Counted from the stretch's first letter, positions 24,840-32,916 are shown. The stretch: 64,000 nt of DNA from Cellulomonas fimi (GCF_028583725.1 NZ_CP110680.1:4092001-4156000), one strand, 5' to 3'. The notes: a model not told the origin generated them from the sequence alone. A program made the numbers and translations.

Positions 24840-25580
24840 TCAGAGCCGGGCGAGCACCGCCCCGCCGTGCACACCCAGCACCTGGCCTGTCGTGAACCCC
24901 GCGTCGGCCGCGGTGAGGTAGGCGACCGCGGCCGCGACCTCCTCGGGCGTGCCCGCTCGCCCTGCCGGCACCCGCGCGAGGCGTCGGGCACGGTCCGCCT
25001 CGTCGAGCCGGTCCGTCCAGAAGCCCGTGTCCGGGACGAAGCCGGGCGCGACCGCGTTGACGGTCACGCCGTCCGACGCGACGCGCGCCGCGACGCCGGT
25101 GACCCACGCGTTCACCGCGGCCTTCGCCGCGCCGTACGACCCGGCGCCGCGCAGCGCGGCCACCGACGACACCGCGACGACGCGGCCGCCCGGGCGCGGC
25201 AGGTGCGGCAGCAACGACTCGCCGAGCAGGACCGTCGTGAGGACGTTGAGGCGGAAGTCGTCGGTCCACAGCCGGGCAGTCGCGGCCAGGTCGTCACCGT
25301 CGGCGTCGAGCATCCCGCCCGCGTTGAGGACGAGGACGTCGACCGGACCGCCGTCGAGCAGCCTGCCGGTCAGCGCCGTCACCTCGTCGGGCTCGCGCAG
25401 GTCCGCCGTCTCGACCGACGCGACGCCCGCGCCCACCTCGGCGTCGATCGCCGCGGCGGCCTCGCGCAGCACGTCCGCGCGCCGCCCGACGAGCACCACC
25501 CGGTCCCCGCCCGCCGCCAGCCGCCGCGCGACCGCGCGCCCGATCCCCGTGCCCCCGCCCGTCACGACCGCTCGCCGCAT
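24840..25580 (-). CDS. Short-chain dehydrogenase/reductase (SDR)
   Basis: 246 residues, classical SDR. Cofactor motif VVTGGGTGIGRAVA (Tgxxx[AG]xG type), NAG at VLNAGG, catalytic Ser in VVAVSSVAAL and YxxxK in YGAAKAAV. Arg in VLVGRRADV points to NADP. The ATG at 25580 has GGAGG 6 nt upstream and is better than a start nine codons earlier. Substrate not evident. It lies 69 bp downstream of the VOC gene on the same strand and may share its ArsR-controlled promoter. Confidence 0.9.
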   Translation of the reverse strand: MRRAVVTGGGTGIGRAVARRLAAGGDRVVLVGRRADVLREAAAAIDAEVGAGVASVETADLREPDEVTALTGRLLDGGPVDVLVLNAGGMLDADGDDLAATARLWTDDFRLNVLTTVLLGESLLPHLPRPGGRVVAVSSVAALRGAGSYGAAKAAVNAWVTGVAARVASDGVTVNAVAPGFVPDTGFWTDRLDEADRARRLARVPAGRAGTPEEVAAAVAYLTAADAGFTTGQVLGVHGGAVLARL

Positions 25581-25649
25581 GACCGCCTCCTCGTCGACGG
25601 GGGCCACCGTGCCACCGCGCCGCGGTTCGTGCCAGGGGCCGGTCGAGGC

Positions 25650-26033
25650 TCAGCTCGCGAGCTGGACGAGGTTGCCGCACGTGTCGTCGAGGACCGCCGT
25701 CGTCACGGGCCCCATCGCCGTCGGCGGCTGCACGAACCGCACGCCCGCCGCGAGGAGCCGCTCGTACTCGGCGTGCACGTCGTCGACGCCGAACGCCGCC
25801 GCGGGGATCCCGTCCTCGACGAGCGCCGCCTTGTACGGGCCGACGGCCGGGTGCTTGTCGGGCTCCAGGAGGAGCTCGACGCCGTCGGGCGCGGCGGGGG
25901 ACACGACGGTCAGCCAGCGGTCCTCGCCGAGCGGGATGTCGTGCTTCGGCAGGAAGCCGAGGACGCGGGTGTAGAAGTCGAGCGCCTTGGCCTGGTCGTC
26001 GACGAACACGCTGGTCACGGTGAGGCGGATCAT
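25650..26033 (-). CDS. VOC-family (glyoxalase/bleomycin resistance-like) protein
   Basis: 127 residues, a single VOC module: VTSVFVDDQAKALDFYTRVLGF at the N terminus, AAFGVDDVHAEYERLLAAGVRF in the centre and VLDDTCGNLVQLAS at the end. The final Gly-Asn-Leu replaces the more common Gly-Asn-Pro, and the metal-binding glutamate is not clear. The start overlaps the ArsR stop by 4 nt (ATGA). ArsR plus VOC pairs of this kind are frequent in actinobacteria and form one unit. Confidence 0.9.
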   Translation of the reverse strand: MIRLTVTSVFVDDQAKALDFYTRVLGFLPKHDIPLGEDRWLTVVSPAAPDGVELLLEPDKHPAVGPYKAALVEDGIPAAAFGVDDVHAEYERLLAAGVRFVQPPTAMGPVTTAVLDDTCGNLVQLAS

Positions 26034-26350
26034 GGGTCGGCTCCTTCGGTGGTGGCGTCGTCGAGCCCGTCGCGGGTCCCGGGGACGGGCCAGCGGCGCG
26101 TGATCTCGGCGAGCGGGGACGTGTCGAGGTGGTGCAGCTTGTACCGGCCCTCGCGCCGGACGACGACCAGCCCGGCCGCCTCGAGCACGTCGAGGTGCTG
26201 GGAGATCGCCTGCCGGGTCGACGACAGGCCGTGCTTCATCGCGAGGCGCGAGCAGATCTCGAACAACGACTGCCCGTCGCGCTCCTGCAGCTCGTCGAGG
26301 ATCACGCGGCGCGTGGGGTCGGCGAGCGCCTTGAACACCTCGTCGGGCAC
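26030..26350 (-). CDS. ArsR-family winged-helix regulator
   Basis: 106 residues. MPDEVFKALADPTRRVILDELQ is the standard ArsR N terminus and TRQAISQHLDVLEAAGLVVVRREG the recognition helix and wing. No cysteine cluster for metal sensing is seen, only one Cys in FEICSRL, so it is probably not a metal sensor. The GTG at 26350 lies 6 nt after a strong -10 box, so the transcript begins at or next to the start codon. It forms an operon with the VOC gene and probably the SDR. Confidence 0.93.
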   Translation of the reverse strand: MPDEVFKALADPTRRVILDELQERDGQSLFEICSRLAMKHGLSSTRQAISQHLDVLEAAGLVVVRREGRYKLHHLDTSPLAEITRRWPVPGTRDGLDDATTEGADP

Positions 26351-26356
26351 GGATCA

Positions 26357-26386
26357 GTTATAGGCAAGTGAGGACTTGCATGTCAA
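26357..26386 (-). promoter_or_regulatory. Leaderless ArsR promoter with operator
   Basis: On the minus strand a perfect TTGACA (26381-26386), an 18-bp spacer and TATAAC (26357-26362). The spacer carries the inverted repeat GCAAGT-GAGG-ACTTGC (26364-26379), the likely ArsR site. The start codon begins 7 nt after the -10. Confidence 0.78.
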
Positions 26387-26399
26387 TGCCGCGGCACCG

Positions 26400-26426
26400 T
26401 GTCGATTCCGGGTACCGCCGCGCGTC
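26400..26426 (+). promoter_or_regulatory. Candidate ECF42-type sigma promoter
   Basis: TGTCGA (26400-26405), 17 bp and CGTC (26423-26426) agree with the TGTCGA / CG(A/T)C consensus that I recall for ECF42 sigma factors. It lies 75 bp before the first gene of the DGPF/sigma operon, so the operon is probably autoregulated. Just downstream are an inverted repeat GGTGTCC-CT-GGACACC (26439-26454) and two tandem GACACCTGGACC copies (26449-26472). Confidence 0.58.
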
Positions 26427-26501
26427 ATCGCGGTGCACGGTGTCCCTGGACACCTGGACCGACACCTGGACCGCCCCCGCCCGTCACCCGGAGGAGCCGA
26501 C

Positions 26502-26864
26502 ATGACCGACGACCGCACCCGCTGGATGGTCCTGCTGTACGAGGACGAGAACGCCTGGGCGACCGCCACCCCCGAGCGGCAGGAGGCCTACCTCGACCGG
26601 CACCGCGACTACGAGCAGCACTCCGCCGAGCACGGCGTCGCGATCCTCGCGAACGACGCGCTCCAGCCGACCGCACAGACCACGACGCTGCGCCCCGGGG
26701 AAGCCCGCGTCCGCTCCGACGGGCCGTTCGCCGAGACCACCGAGCAGCTCGGCGGCTTCTACCTCGTCGAGGCCGCGTCGCGGGACGACGTCGTCGAGCA
26801 CGCACGACGCCTGCCGCCGTCGTACACGATCGAGGTCCGGCCCGTCGCGGTCATCGACTACTGA
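26502..26864 (+). CDS. YCII/DGPF-domain protein of ECF42 operon
   Basis: 120 residues. The sequence VRSDGPFAETTEQLGGFYLVEAAS contains the DGPF motif that names the family associated with ECF42 sigma factors. MVLLYEDENAWATATPERQEAYL is the usual N terminus. The ATG at 26502 has GGAGGAG 7 nt upstream. DGPF proteins adopt a dimeric alpha/beta fold like YciI and their biochemical role is unknown; a signalling or stress-related role with the sigma factor is proposed in the literature on ECF42. Confidence 0.9.
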   Translation: MTDDRTRWMVLLYEDENAWATATPERQEAYLDRHRDYEQHSAEHGVAILANDALQPTAQTTTLRPGEARVRSDGPFAETTEQLGGFYLVEAASRDDVVEHARRLPPSYTIEVRPVAVIDY

Positions 26865-26932
26865 CGCCACGTCGACCCGGCGGCCGCTGCCTCGTCATCC
26901 CGCCGACACCGCCACCCCGAGAGGATCGCCCC

Positions 26933-27028
26933 ATGACCACGCCGCGAGGCCGCCGCCGCACCGCCGCGCCCGTGGCGCCCGCACCCGCCGCGCCCGCACC
27001 CGCCACGCGCGGGGGTGGGCGGTCGTGA
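26933..27028 (+). CDS. 31-residue Pro/Ala/Arg-rich small protein
   Basis: Short gene with a good ribosome binding site (GAGAGGA, about 7 nt before the ATG) and a 4-nt GTGA overlap with the next gene. The product is MTTPRGRRRTAAPVAPAP followed by more Ala/Pro and a basic end; no domain. It may serve as a translational coupler, or be the remnant N terminus of the second DGPF-type gene. Low-complexity composition leaves doubt. Confidence 0.45.
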   Translation: MTTPRGRRRTAAPVAPAPAAPAPATRGGGRS

Positions 27029-27468
27029 GGTTCGTCGTCCTCCGCTACGGCGGCCCGTCCGTCCGCCCCGCCGACGACGCCGCGCTGCTCGACGAGCTCG
27101 CGACCGGCGGGCCGCGCGGCACGCAGGACGACGGCGGCGGCGACACCGATCCCGACACCGCCGAGGTCGCCGCCGCGCTCGCCGGGGTGCTCGCACCGCG
27201 CCGGTCCCTGCGCGACGACGTCGCCGCGCTCGCCGCCGTCCTCGGCGTCACGACCGTCCTCGACGAGACGCTCGGCTCCCCCGACGTCGCGACGACCGTC
27301 CGCTCGCGCGCGGAAGGGCTCACCCTCACGGACGGCACCGCCGCCACCCCCGACGGGCCGCTCGTCGGCCTGCACGTCCTCGACGCCCCGGACCTCGACG
27401 CGCTCGTCGACGTCCTGACCCTCCTGCCGGCCGGGACGTTCGAGGTGCACCCGGTGGTCGCGGCATGA
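27025..27468 (+). CDS. Divergent YCII-like protein
   Basis: 147 residues. It opens with MRFVVLRYGG and ends GTFEVHPVVAA, matching the start and end of YCII/DGPF proteins, but a ~60-residue Asp/Gly/Ala-rich insert fills the centre and the DGPF motif is only partly kept (GLTLTDGTAATPDGPLVGLHVLD). It overlaps both neighbours by 4 nt. I take it as a diverged paralogue of the protein at 26502, working in the same sigma-factor operon. Confidence 0.7.
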   Translation: MRFVVLRYGGPSVRPADDAALLDELATGGPRGTQDDGGGDTDPDTAEVAAALAGVLAPRRSLRDDVAALAAVLGVTTVLDETLGSPDVATTVRSRAEGLTLTDGTAATPDGPLVGLHVLDAPDLDALVDVLTLLPAGTFEVHPVVAA

Positions 27469-28808
27469 CGCCCGCCGACGCGTCCGCGGAGCGCGAGGCC
27501 GCCGACGCGCTCGCCGACGCGTGGCACACCCACTGGTCGCGGCTCATCGCGCTGCTCATCGGCCAGTACGGCCGCCCCGACCTCGCCGAGGACGCGGTCT
27601 CCGACGCGCTCGAGTCGGCCGCACGGCACTGGCCCGTCGACGGGGTGCCGGCGAGCACGGGGGCCTGGCTGCTCACGGCCGCCCGTCGACGGGTCCTCGA
27701 CCGGCTCCGCACCGAGGCGGTGCAGCGACGCAAGGCGCCGCTCATGGTCGTCGACGACGAGATGCGCGCGGCCGCGTCGGCGGCCGTCGACCCGGGCGCG
27801 CACGTCGCCGACGAGCAGCTCCGCCTCGTGTTCGCGTGCTGCCACCCCGCGATCGCGCCCGACGACCGCGTCGCCCTCACGCTGCGGTTCGTCGTCGGGC
27901 TGTCGACCGCCGAGATCGCGCGGCTGCTGCTCGTGCAGGAGTCGGCGATGGCGGCGCGGCTGACACGCGCGAAGAAGCGCCTCGCCGCGTCCGGGATCCC
28001 CTTCGCGACCCCGCCGTCCGAGCGGCTCGACGAGCGTCTGGACGTCGTCGCCACGGTCGTCTACCTGACCTTCACGTCGGGATACCAGCCGACGTCGGGC
28101 GACGTGCCGCTCCGCGTGGACCTCGGCGACGAGGCGATCCGCCTGCTGCGCGTGCTCGACGGGCTGCTCCCCGACCGGGCCGTCGTCCGCGCGCTCCTCG
28201 CGCTGCTGCTGCTCCAGCACTCGCGCCGCGACACCCGCCTCGACGCCGACGGCGCCCTCGTCCTGCTCCCCGACCAGGACCGCACGCGCTGGCGCCACGC
28301 CGACATCACCGAGGCGATGACGCTCCTGTCGACCCTCACCCCCGAGGTCGCCCCCGTCGCCGGACCGGGCGACGTCGCGCGCGGCGAGGGGACGCCTCGG
28401 CGCTCCGCGTACCCGCCGATGTCGCGCCTCGCCCGCGAGTACCTCCTGCAGGCCCTGGTCGCGGCCGAGCACGCGACGGCGCCCACGTCGGAGGCCACCC
28501 GCTGGGACGTCGTCGCCGCCCGGTACACGGAGCTCGAACGCCTGACGGGGTCACCCGTCGTGCGCCTGGCCCGGGCGGTCGCGGTCGCCGAGGCCGACGG
28601 CCCGGACGCCGGCCTGGCGCTGCTCGACGGTCTCGACGAGGCGCTCCCCCGCCTGCACCGCGTCCCTGCGGTCCGCGCGGAGCTCCTGGCCCGTGCCGGC
28701 CGACGGTCCGCCGCCGCGGCCTCCTACCGCCACGCCCTCACACTGGTTACCAACCCGACGGAACGCGCCCACCTCGAGTCCCGCCTCGCCGAGCTGACAC
28801 ACCCCTGA
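27465..28808 (+). CDS. ECF42-type RNA polymerase sigma factor with C-terminal extension
   Basis: 447 residues, far longer than a minimal ECF factor. Sigma region 2 spans ~20-85 (LIGQYGRPDLAEDAVSDALESA... with AWLLTAARRRVLD), and region 4 spans ~125-180 (ALTLRFVVGLSTAEIARLL...AARLTRAKKRL). The C-terminal ~260 residues are helical and TPR-like, including YLTFTSGYQ and SRLAREYLLQALVAAEHA. This architecture, with DGPF genes upstream, is diagnostic of ECF42. Regulation in this group is thought to need the C-terminal extension rather than an anti-sigma factor; none is encoded here. ATG overlaps the previous stop. Confidence 0.93.
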   Translation: MTPADASAEREAADALADAWHTHWSRLIALLIGQYGRPDLAEDAVSDALESAARHWPVDGVPASTGAWLLTAARRRVLDRLRTEAVQRRKAPLMVVDDEMRAAASAAVDPGAHVADEQLRLVFACCHPAIAPDDRVALTLRFVVGLSTAEIARLLLVQESAMAARLTRAKKRLAASGIPFATPPSERLDERLDVVATVVYLTFTSGYQPTSGDVPLRVDLGDEAIRLLRVLDGLLPDRAVVRALLALLLLQHSRRDTRLDADGALVLLPDQDRTRWRHADITEAMTLLSTLTPEVAPVAGPGDVARGEGTPRRSAYPPMSRLAREYLLQALVAAEHATAPTSEATRWDVVAARYTELERLTGSPVVRLARAVAVAEADGPDAGLALLDGLDEALPRLHRVPAVRAELLARAGRRSAAAASYRHALTLVTNPTERAHLESRLAELTHP

Positions 28809-28817
28809 CCCCACCTG

Positions 28818-28851
28818 CACCGCGGCCCGCCGACCCTCGGCCGACGCGGTG
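28818..28851. terminator. Hairpin between convergent sigma-factor and Mn transporter genes
   Basis: CACCGCG (28818-28824) pairs with CGCGGTG (28845-28851), with further partial pairing inside. It lies exactly in the 46-bp gap between the two stops. Confidence 0.5.
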
Positions 28852-28854
28852 TCG

Positions 28855-30111
28855 TCAGCCCAGGAGGAGCAGCGCGAGGAGGGTGAGGTTGAGGGCCACG
28901 ACCAGCGCGACGACGACGACGAGGGCCGCGTGCAGCCACGGGCCGTTGCGGTCGGCGCCCATGAGCGACCGGTCGCGCGTGAGCCGGACCAGCGGGATCA
29001 CGGCGAACGGGATGCCGAAGCTCAGCACGACCTGGCTGAGGACCAGGGTCCAGGTCGGGTCGGCACCGACCGCGAGCAGCACGATCGCGGGCACGAGGGT
29101 CACGACGCGACGCACCAGCAGCGGGATGCGCCGGTGGATCAGCCCTTCCATGATCGTCGCGCCCGCGTAGGCGCCGACCGACGTCGACGCGAGCCCGGAC
29201 GCGAGCAGCCCGACCGCGAACGCGATGCCGACCGCCGGGCCGAGCGCGGAGACGATCGCGGCGTGCGCACCCTCGATGGAGTCGGTCCCCTCGACGCCGC
29301 GCAGCGCGGACGCCGCGAGCAGCAGGAGCCCGATGTTGACGAGCCCGGCGACGACGAGCGCCCCGCCGACGTCCCAGCGGGTCGCGCGCAGCAGCCGGAC
29401 GCGCCCCTCGCCCGCGGGTGCGTGGCCGTGCCGGTCGCGCACGAGGGCGGAGTGCACGTAGATCGCGTGCGGCATGACGGTCGCGCCGAGCATGGACGCC
29501 GCGAGGAGGACGGAGTCGGTGCCGTCGAACCGCGGCACGAGGCCGGACAGGACGCCGCGCGCGTCGGGCGGGCTGACGACGAGGCCGGCGAGGAAGCCGA
29601 CGGTGATGACCGCGAGGAGCGCGACGACGACGGCCTCGAAGCGGCGCTGCCCGTAGACGTTCTGGGTCGCGAGCAGCACCATCGACACGACGCCGACGAT
29701 CAGCCCGCCGAGCGGCAGCGGGACGCCGAACAGCAGCTGGAGCGCGATCGCCCCGCCGACGACCTCAGCGATGTCGGTGGCCGCGGCGACGAGCTCGGCC
29801 TGCCCCCAGTACGCGAGCCGCGGCCCGCGGCGCATGCGCTTGCCGAGGACGCCGGGCAGCGACTCACCCGTGACGAGCCCGAGCTTGGCGGACTGGTACT
29901 GCACCAGCACCGCCATGACGTTGGCGGCGACGAGCACCCACAGCAGCAGGTAGCCGTACCGGGCTCCCGCCGTGAGGTTGGCGGCGACGTTCCCCGGGTC
30001 GACGTAGGCGATCGCGGCGACGAACGCGGGCCCGAGCAGCAGCGGGGTCCGTCGTGCGCGGCGAACGCGGTCGGTCTCCGCGCGCTCGACGTCGACGTCG
30101 ACTCGGGTCAC
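28855..30111 (-). CDS. mntH: Nramp-family Mn2+/Fe2+ symporter
   Basis: 418 residues, eleven predicted helices, proton-coupled divalent metal importer. The metal-binding motif DPGN in helix 1 (AIAYVDPGNVAANLTAG) and MPHAIYVHS in helix 6 are intact. The conserved QNVYGQRRFEAVVV loop is also present. Starts with GTG at 30111 behind TGAGGAGG. A TTCGG-GTGG-CCGAA element in the promoter suggests control by an MntR/DtxR-type repressor; that gene is not in the window. Confidence 0.95.
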   Translation of the reverse strand: MTRVDVDVERAETDRVRRARRTPLLLGPAFVAAIAYVDPGNVAANLTAGARYGYLLLWVLVAANVMAVLVQYQSAKLGLVTGESLPGVLGKRMRRGPRLAYWGQAELVAAATDIAEVVGGAIALQLLFGVPLPLGGLIVGVVSMVLLATQNVYGQRRFEAVVVALLAVITVGFLAGLVVSPPDARGVLSGLVPRFDGTDSVLLAASMLGATVMPHAIYVHSALVRDRHGHAPAGEGRVRLLRATRWDVGGALVVAGLVNIGLLLLAASALRGVEGTDSIEGAHAAIVSALGPAVGIAFAVGLLASGLASTSVGAYAGATIMEGLIHRRIPLLVRRVVTLVPAIVLLAVGADPTWTLVLSQVVLSFGIPFAVIPLVRLTRDRSLMGADRNGPWLHAALVVVVALVVALNLTLLALLLLG

Positions 30112-30122
30112 CGGTCCTCCTC

Positions 30123-30150
30123 AAAAGTTCGGGTGGCCGAAACTCTATAC
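30123..30150 (-). promoter_or_regulatory. mntH promoter with candidate MntR-type operator
   Basis: Inverted repeat TTCGG-GTGG-CCGAA (30128-30141), extended imperfectly to AGTTCGG/CCGAAACT, lies just downstream of a TATAGA -10-like box (minus strand, 30144-30149) and upstream of the ribosome binding site. The position would block elongation or initiation when bound. Confidence 0.5.
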
Positions 30151-30197
30151 CCGGACACCCGGATCCTCCGGACGACCGACCCCGACGGGTGCGTCCG

Positions 30198-30815
30198 TCA
30201 GGCCGCTTCCACCTCGCGCACCCACCGCGTCGCGGTCTCGCGGAACCCCACCTTCGCGAAGTACTCGCGCATCGCCGGCGCCGGCTCGACGTGCAGCACA
30301 CGCCACCCGTGCTCGGCGAACACGCCGCTGCGCCGGTACACGAACTCCCCGGGCGTGAAGTCGCGGAAGCGCGTCGTCACCCAGTCGAGGTCCACGACGC
30401 CGACGCCGTGCCCGACGTCCCGCACGACGACCACGCCGACGACCTCGTCACCGCGCGCGACCAGGAACCCCGACGCGTCGCCGGCCAGCGCGAACCCCGG
30501 CTGGAAGCGGCCGATCTCCTCGGCGTGCACGGCGAGGAAGTGCCGCAGGTACGCGTCACCGGCGCCGACGTCGACCACCGTGTACGCGCGGTCGTCGTGC
30601 CGCTCGCGCAGCAGCCGCCACAGCCAGTAGACGTCGATGATCGCGATCGCCCCGTTCATGACGGCGAACGCCCAGATCCCGACGACGGCGTTGTACCCGG
30701 TCGCGAGCACCGCCCCGACGAGGTTGAGCACGCGGAACCGCAGGACGCGCGCCTGCATGAGCGACACGACGACCAGGACCGAACCGAGCCAACCGACGAC
30801 CTCGAGCCAGAGCAT
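30198..30815 (-). CDS. YgjV-like membrane domain with GNAT-like C-terminal domain
   Basis: 205 residues. The first ~80 form three helices resembling the YgjV inner-membrane family (GWLGSVLVVVSLMQARVLRFR; GYNAVVGIWAFAVMNGAIAII). The rest is soluble and looks like a GNAT-related domain (FLVARGDEVVGVVVVRDVG; PAMREYFAKVGFRE at the end). Start ATG at 30815, with a GATACT box 7 nt upstream. Function unknown; the fusion suggests a membrane-tethered modifying enzyme, which is inference. Confidence 0.72.
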   Translation of the reverse strand: MLWLEVVGWLGSVLVVVSLMQARVLRFRVLNLVGAVLATGYNAVVGIWAFAVMNGAIAIIDVYWLWRLLRERHDDRAYTVVDVGAGDAYLRHFLAVHAEEIGRFQPGFALAGDASGFLVARGDEVVGVVVVRDVGHGVGVVDLDWVTTRFRDFTPGEFVYRRSGVFAEHGWRVLHVEPAPAMREYFAKVGFRETATRWVREVEAA

Positions 30816-30977
30816 GCCCGCCAGTATCGCCGCCGGCCGGGGCCCGGGCCCGGGACGCGGCACAGGGACGGCCCCGGACGGGTGACGCACCCCCATCCGA
30901 GCGCCGGGCACGGACCCGCCGACCGGATCGCACAAAACCCTCGACCCGGCCCGACACCCGGGCGGACGCTGGGACGC

Positions 30978-32069
30978 ATGGCGTCATGGTCGATCCAGCC
31001 GGTCCCCGTCCCCGAGTCCGTCGCGGCACCGGGCGCGGGGCCGCTGCTCGCGCTCACCGACACGGCGAACCGCGTGATCGCCCACGAGTGGGGCACGCAC
31101 GACTACGACCGCACCCCGCAGGAGATCCTCGGCTCGCTGCGCGACCAGGCCTACGTCCGCAAGCCGCGGTACCTGGTCACGAGCGACGACGACGGCACCC
31201 CGCTCGCGTACATGGCGGTGCAGCTGCCGATCCAGGAGAACACCCACACGGCGCACGTCGAGATCGGCGTCCTGCCGGAGTTCCGCGGTCGCGGCATCGG
31301 CGCCGCGCTGCACGAGGAGGCGCTGCGGATCGCGAAGGCCGAGAACCGGCGCGCGCTCACCGCGAGCACCGACCAGCGCACGGAGCCCGCGGAGGGTCCG
31401 GGCACGCTCGTCCCGACGACCGGTACCGGCCGCGTCGCCGTCGACGACCCGGCCGTGCGCTTCGTGACGTCGCGCGGCTGGCAGCTCGAGCAGGTCGCGC
31501 GACGGTCCGTGCTGCCGGTGCCCGTCGACCCGGACGTCCTCGCGGCGCACCGCGCGCAGGCACAGGCGTCCGCGGGCGACGACTACCGCGTCGTGCACTG
31601 GGGCTCGGCGGCGCCCGACGAGTGGATCGACGAGTACGCGACGCTCAACACACGCATGAGCACCGACGTCCCCCTCGGCGGCCTCGACTTCGAGGAGGAC
31701 GTCTGGGACGCGACGCGCATCCGCAGGACCGAGGCGCAGTTCGTCGACCGCGGAATCGAGCTCGTCGTCGCGGCCGCGGAGCACGTGCCGACGCACACGC
31801 TCGCCGCGTACACGGTGCTCATGCTGCCGCCGGAGAACGAGGAGTTCGTGCACCAGGAGGACACCCTCGTGCTCAAGGAGCACCGCGGCCGCCGGCTCGG
31901 GATGCTCGTCAAGGCCGCGAACCTCCAGCGGCTCGCGGAGGTCCGGCCCGGTGCGCGTCGCGTCGCGACGTGGAACGCCGAGGAGAACTCCTACATGCTG
32001 CGCATCAACATCGACCTCGGCTTCGCCCCGAGCGGCGGGTCCGGGGAGTGGCAGCTCCGCCTGGACTGA
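30978..32069 (+). CDS. GNAT-family N-acetyltransferase, two modules
   Basis: 363 residues with two GNAT modules. In the first, VEIGVLPEFRGRGIGAALHEEAL carries the acetyl-CoA-binding R/Q-x-x-G-x-G/A pattern. In the second, DTLVLKEHRGRRLGMLVKAANL carries the matching motif, followed by WNAEENSYMLRINIDLGF, which is the motif B-like end shared with mycothiol-synthase-like tandem GNATs. Substrate is unknown. ATG at 30978. Confidence 0.88.
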   Translation: MASWSIQPVPVPESVAAPGAGPLLALTDTANRVIAHEWGTHDYDRTPQEILGSLRDQAYVRKPRYLVTSDDDGTPLAYMAVQLPIQENTHTAHVEIGVLPEFRGRGIGAALHEEALRIAKAENRRALTASTDQRTEPAEGPGTLVPTTGTGRVAVDDPAVRFVTSRGWQLEQVARRSVLPVPVDPDVLAAHRAQAQASAGDDYRVVHWGSAAPDEWIDEYATLNTRMSTDVPLGGLDFEEDVWDATRIRRTEAQFVDRGIELVVAAAEHVPTHTLAAYTVLMLPPENEEFVHQEDTLVLKEHRGRRLGMLVKAANLQRLAEVRPGARRVATWNAEENSYMLRINIDLGFAPSGGSGEWQLRLD

Positions 32070-32094
32070 CGCGCACGCGCGCCCGCCGGACATC

Positions 32095-32127
32095 GTGGCG
32101 CCCGCCCCGCACGGGGACGGGCGCCAC
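32095..32127. terminator. Bidirectional terminator hairpin
   Basis: GTGGCGCCCG-CCCC (32095-32108) pairs with GGGG-(A)-CGGGCGCCAC (32113-32127), a 14-bp stem with a single bulge and a 4-nt loop, between the convergent GNAT and SRPBCC genes. Confidence 0.75.
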
Positions 32128-32148
32128 GGTCGCGTCGGCTCCGGAGCG

Positions 32149-32916
32149 TCAGGCGCCGACGGCCGTGCCGTGCGGCTGCGAACGGGCCCACCAGCCGGAC
32201 CAGCGCTCCTCGACCTCGGCGAACGTCGCGTCGTCGATGCCGTACGTCGAGAGGACCGCGCCGACGGTGCCGTGCGGCGGGTGGCTCGCGATCGGCACCT
32301 CGAGGATCACGAGGAACGACTCCGTGATGCCGTGCAGCTGGATCCCGAACTGGTGCTCCGCCTTGTAGACCAGCGTGCCGCCGAGCAGCGTCCCGTCGGG
32401 CCGCCGGGCCTGCACGTGGCCACCGACCGGGATGCCCCGGACGCCGTGCAGACCCGCGCGGTCGAGCAGCCGGTCGCGGCGGTCGCCGGCGTCGAGCCCG
32501 AACACCGACAGGGTGCGGCGCTCCTGGCCGGGGTGGGCGCGCAGCAGGAACTGCAGCTGGTGCGCGAACTGGATCCAGCCCTCGTCGATCGGGTCGTAGA
32601 CGCCGTCGTACGTCGCGAGGCCGTCGTGGCTGCGGCGGGTGATCGTCAGGTGCGTGTGGCCGGGGTCGTGCGACGCCGCGGTCACGGCGATGACGTCGTG
32701 GCTGGGGGTCGTGAGGGTGTGCGAGAGGGTGTCGCCCTCGTACTCCTGCCCGACGACGGGCTGCGCGACGAAGTAGTCGCGGATCTCGGCGTCGAGCCCG
32801 TCGTAGTCCCAGCCGAACCAGCGGCGGACGAGCTCGGGGTCACGCAGGTGCGCCCAGACGGTGTGGAGGTCGGCATGCAGGTCGAGCGACACGATCTCGC
32901 GGCGGTCGAGTGTCAT
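32149..32916 (-). CDS. SRPBCC/AHSA1-like ligand-binding protein
   Basis: 255 residues. The N-terminal ~150 fit the SRPBCC (START-like) fold: DLHADLHTVWAHLRDPELVRRWFGWDYD at the start and DPIDEGWIQFAHQLQFLL as the long C-terminal helix of the domain. The last ~100 residues (GIPVGGHVQARRPDGTLLGGTLVYKAEHQFG...) appear to be a second related half. Ligand unknown. Translation start ATG at 32916 follows GAGGTGATG. Confidence 0.78.
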   Translation of the reverse strand: MTLDRREIVSLDLHADLHTVWAHLRDPELVRRWFGWDYDGLDAEIRDYFVAQPVVGQEYEGDTLSHTLTTPSHDVIAVTAASHDPGHTHLTITRRSHDGLATYDGVYDPIDEGWIQFAHQLQFLLRAHPGQERRTLSVFGLDAGDRRDRLLDRAGLHGVRGIPVGGHVQARRPDGTLLGGTLVYKAEHQFGIQLHGITESFLVILEVPIASHPPHGTVGAVLSTYGIDDATFAEVEERWSGWWARSQPHGTAVGA

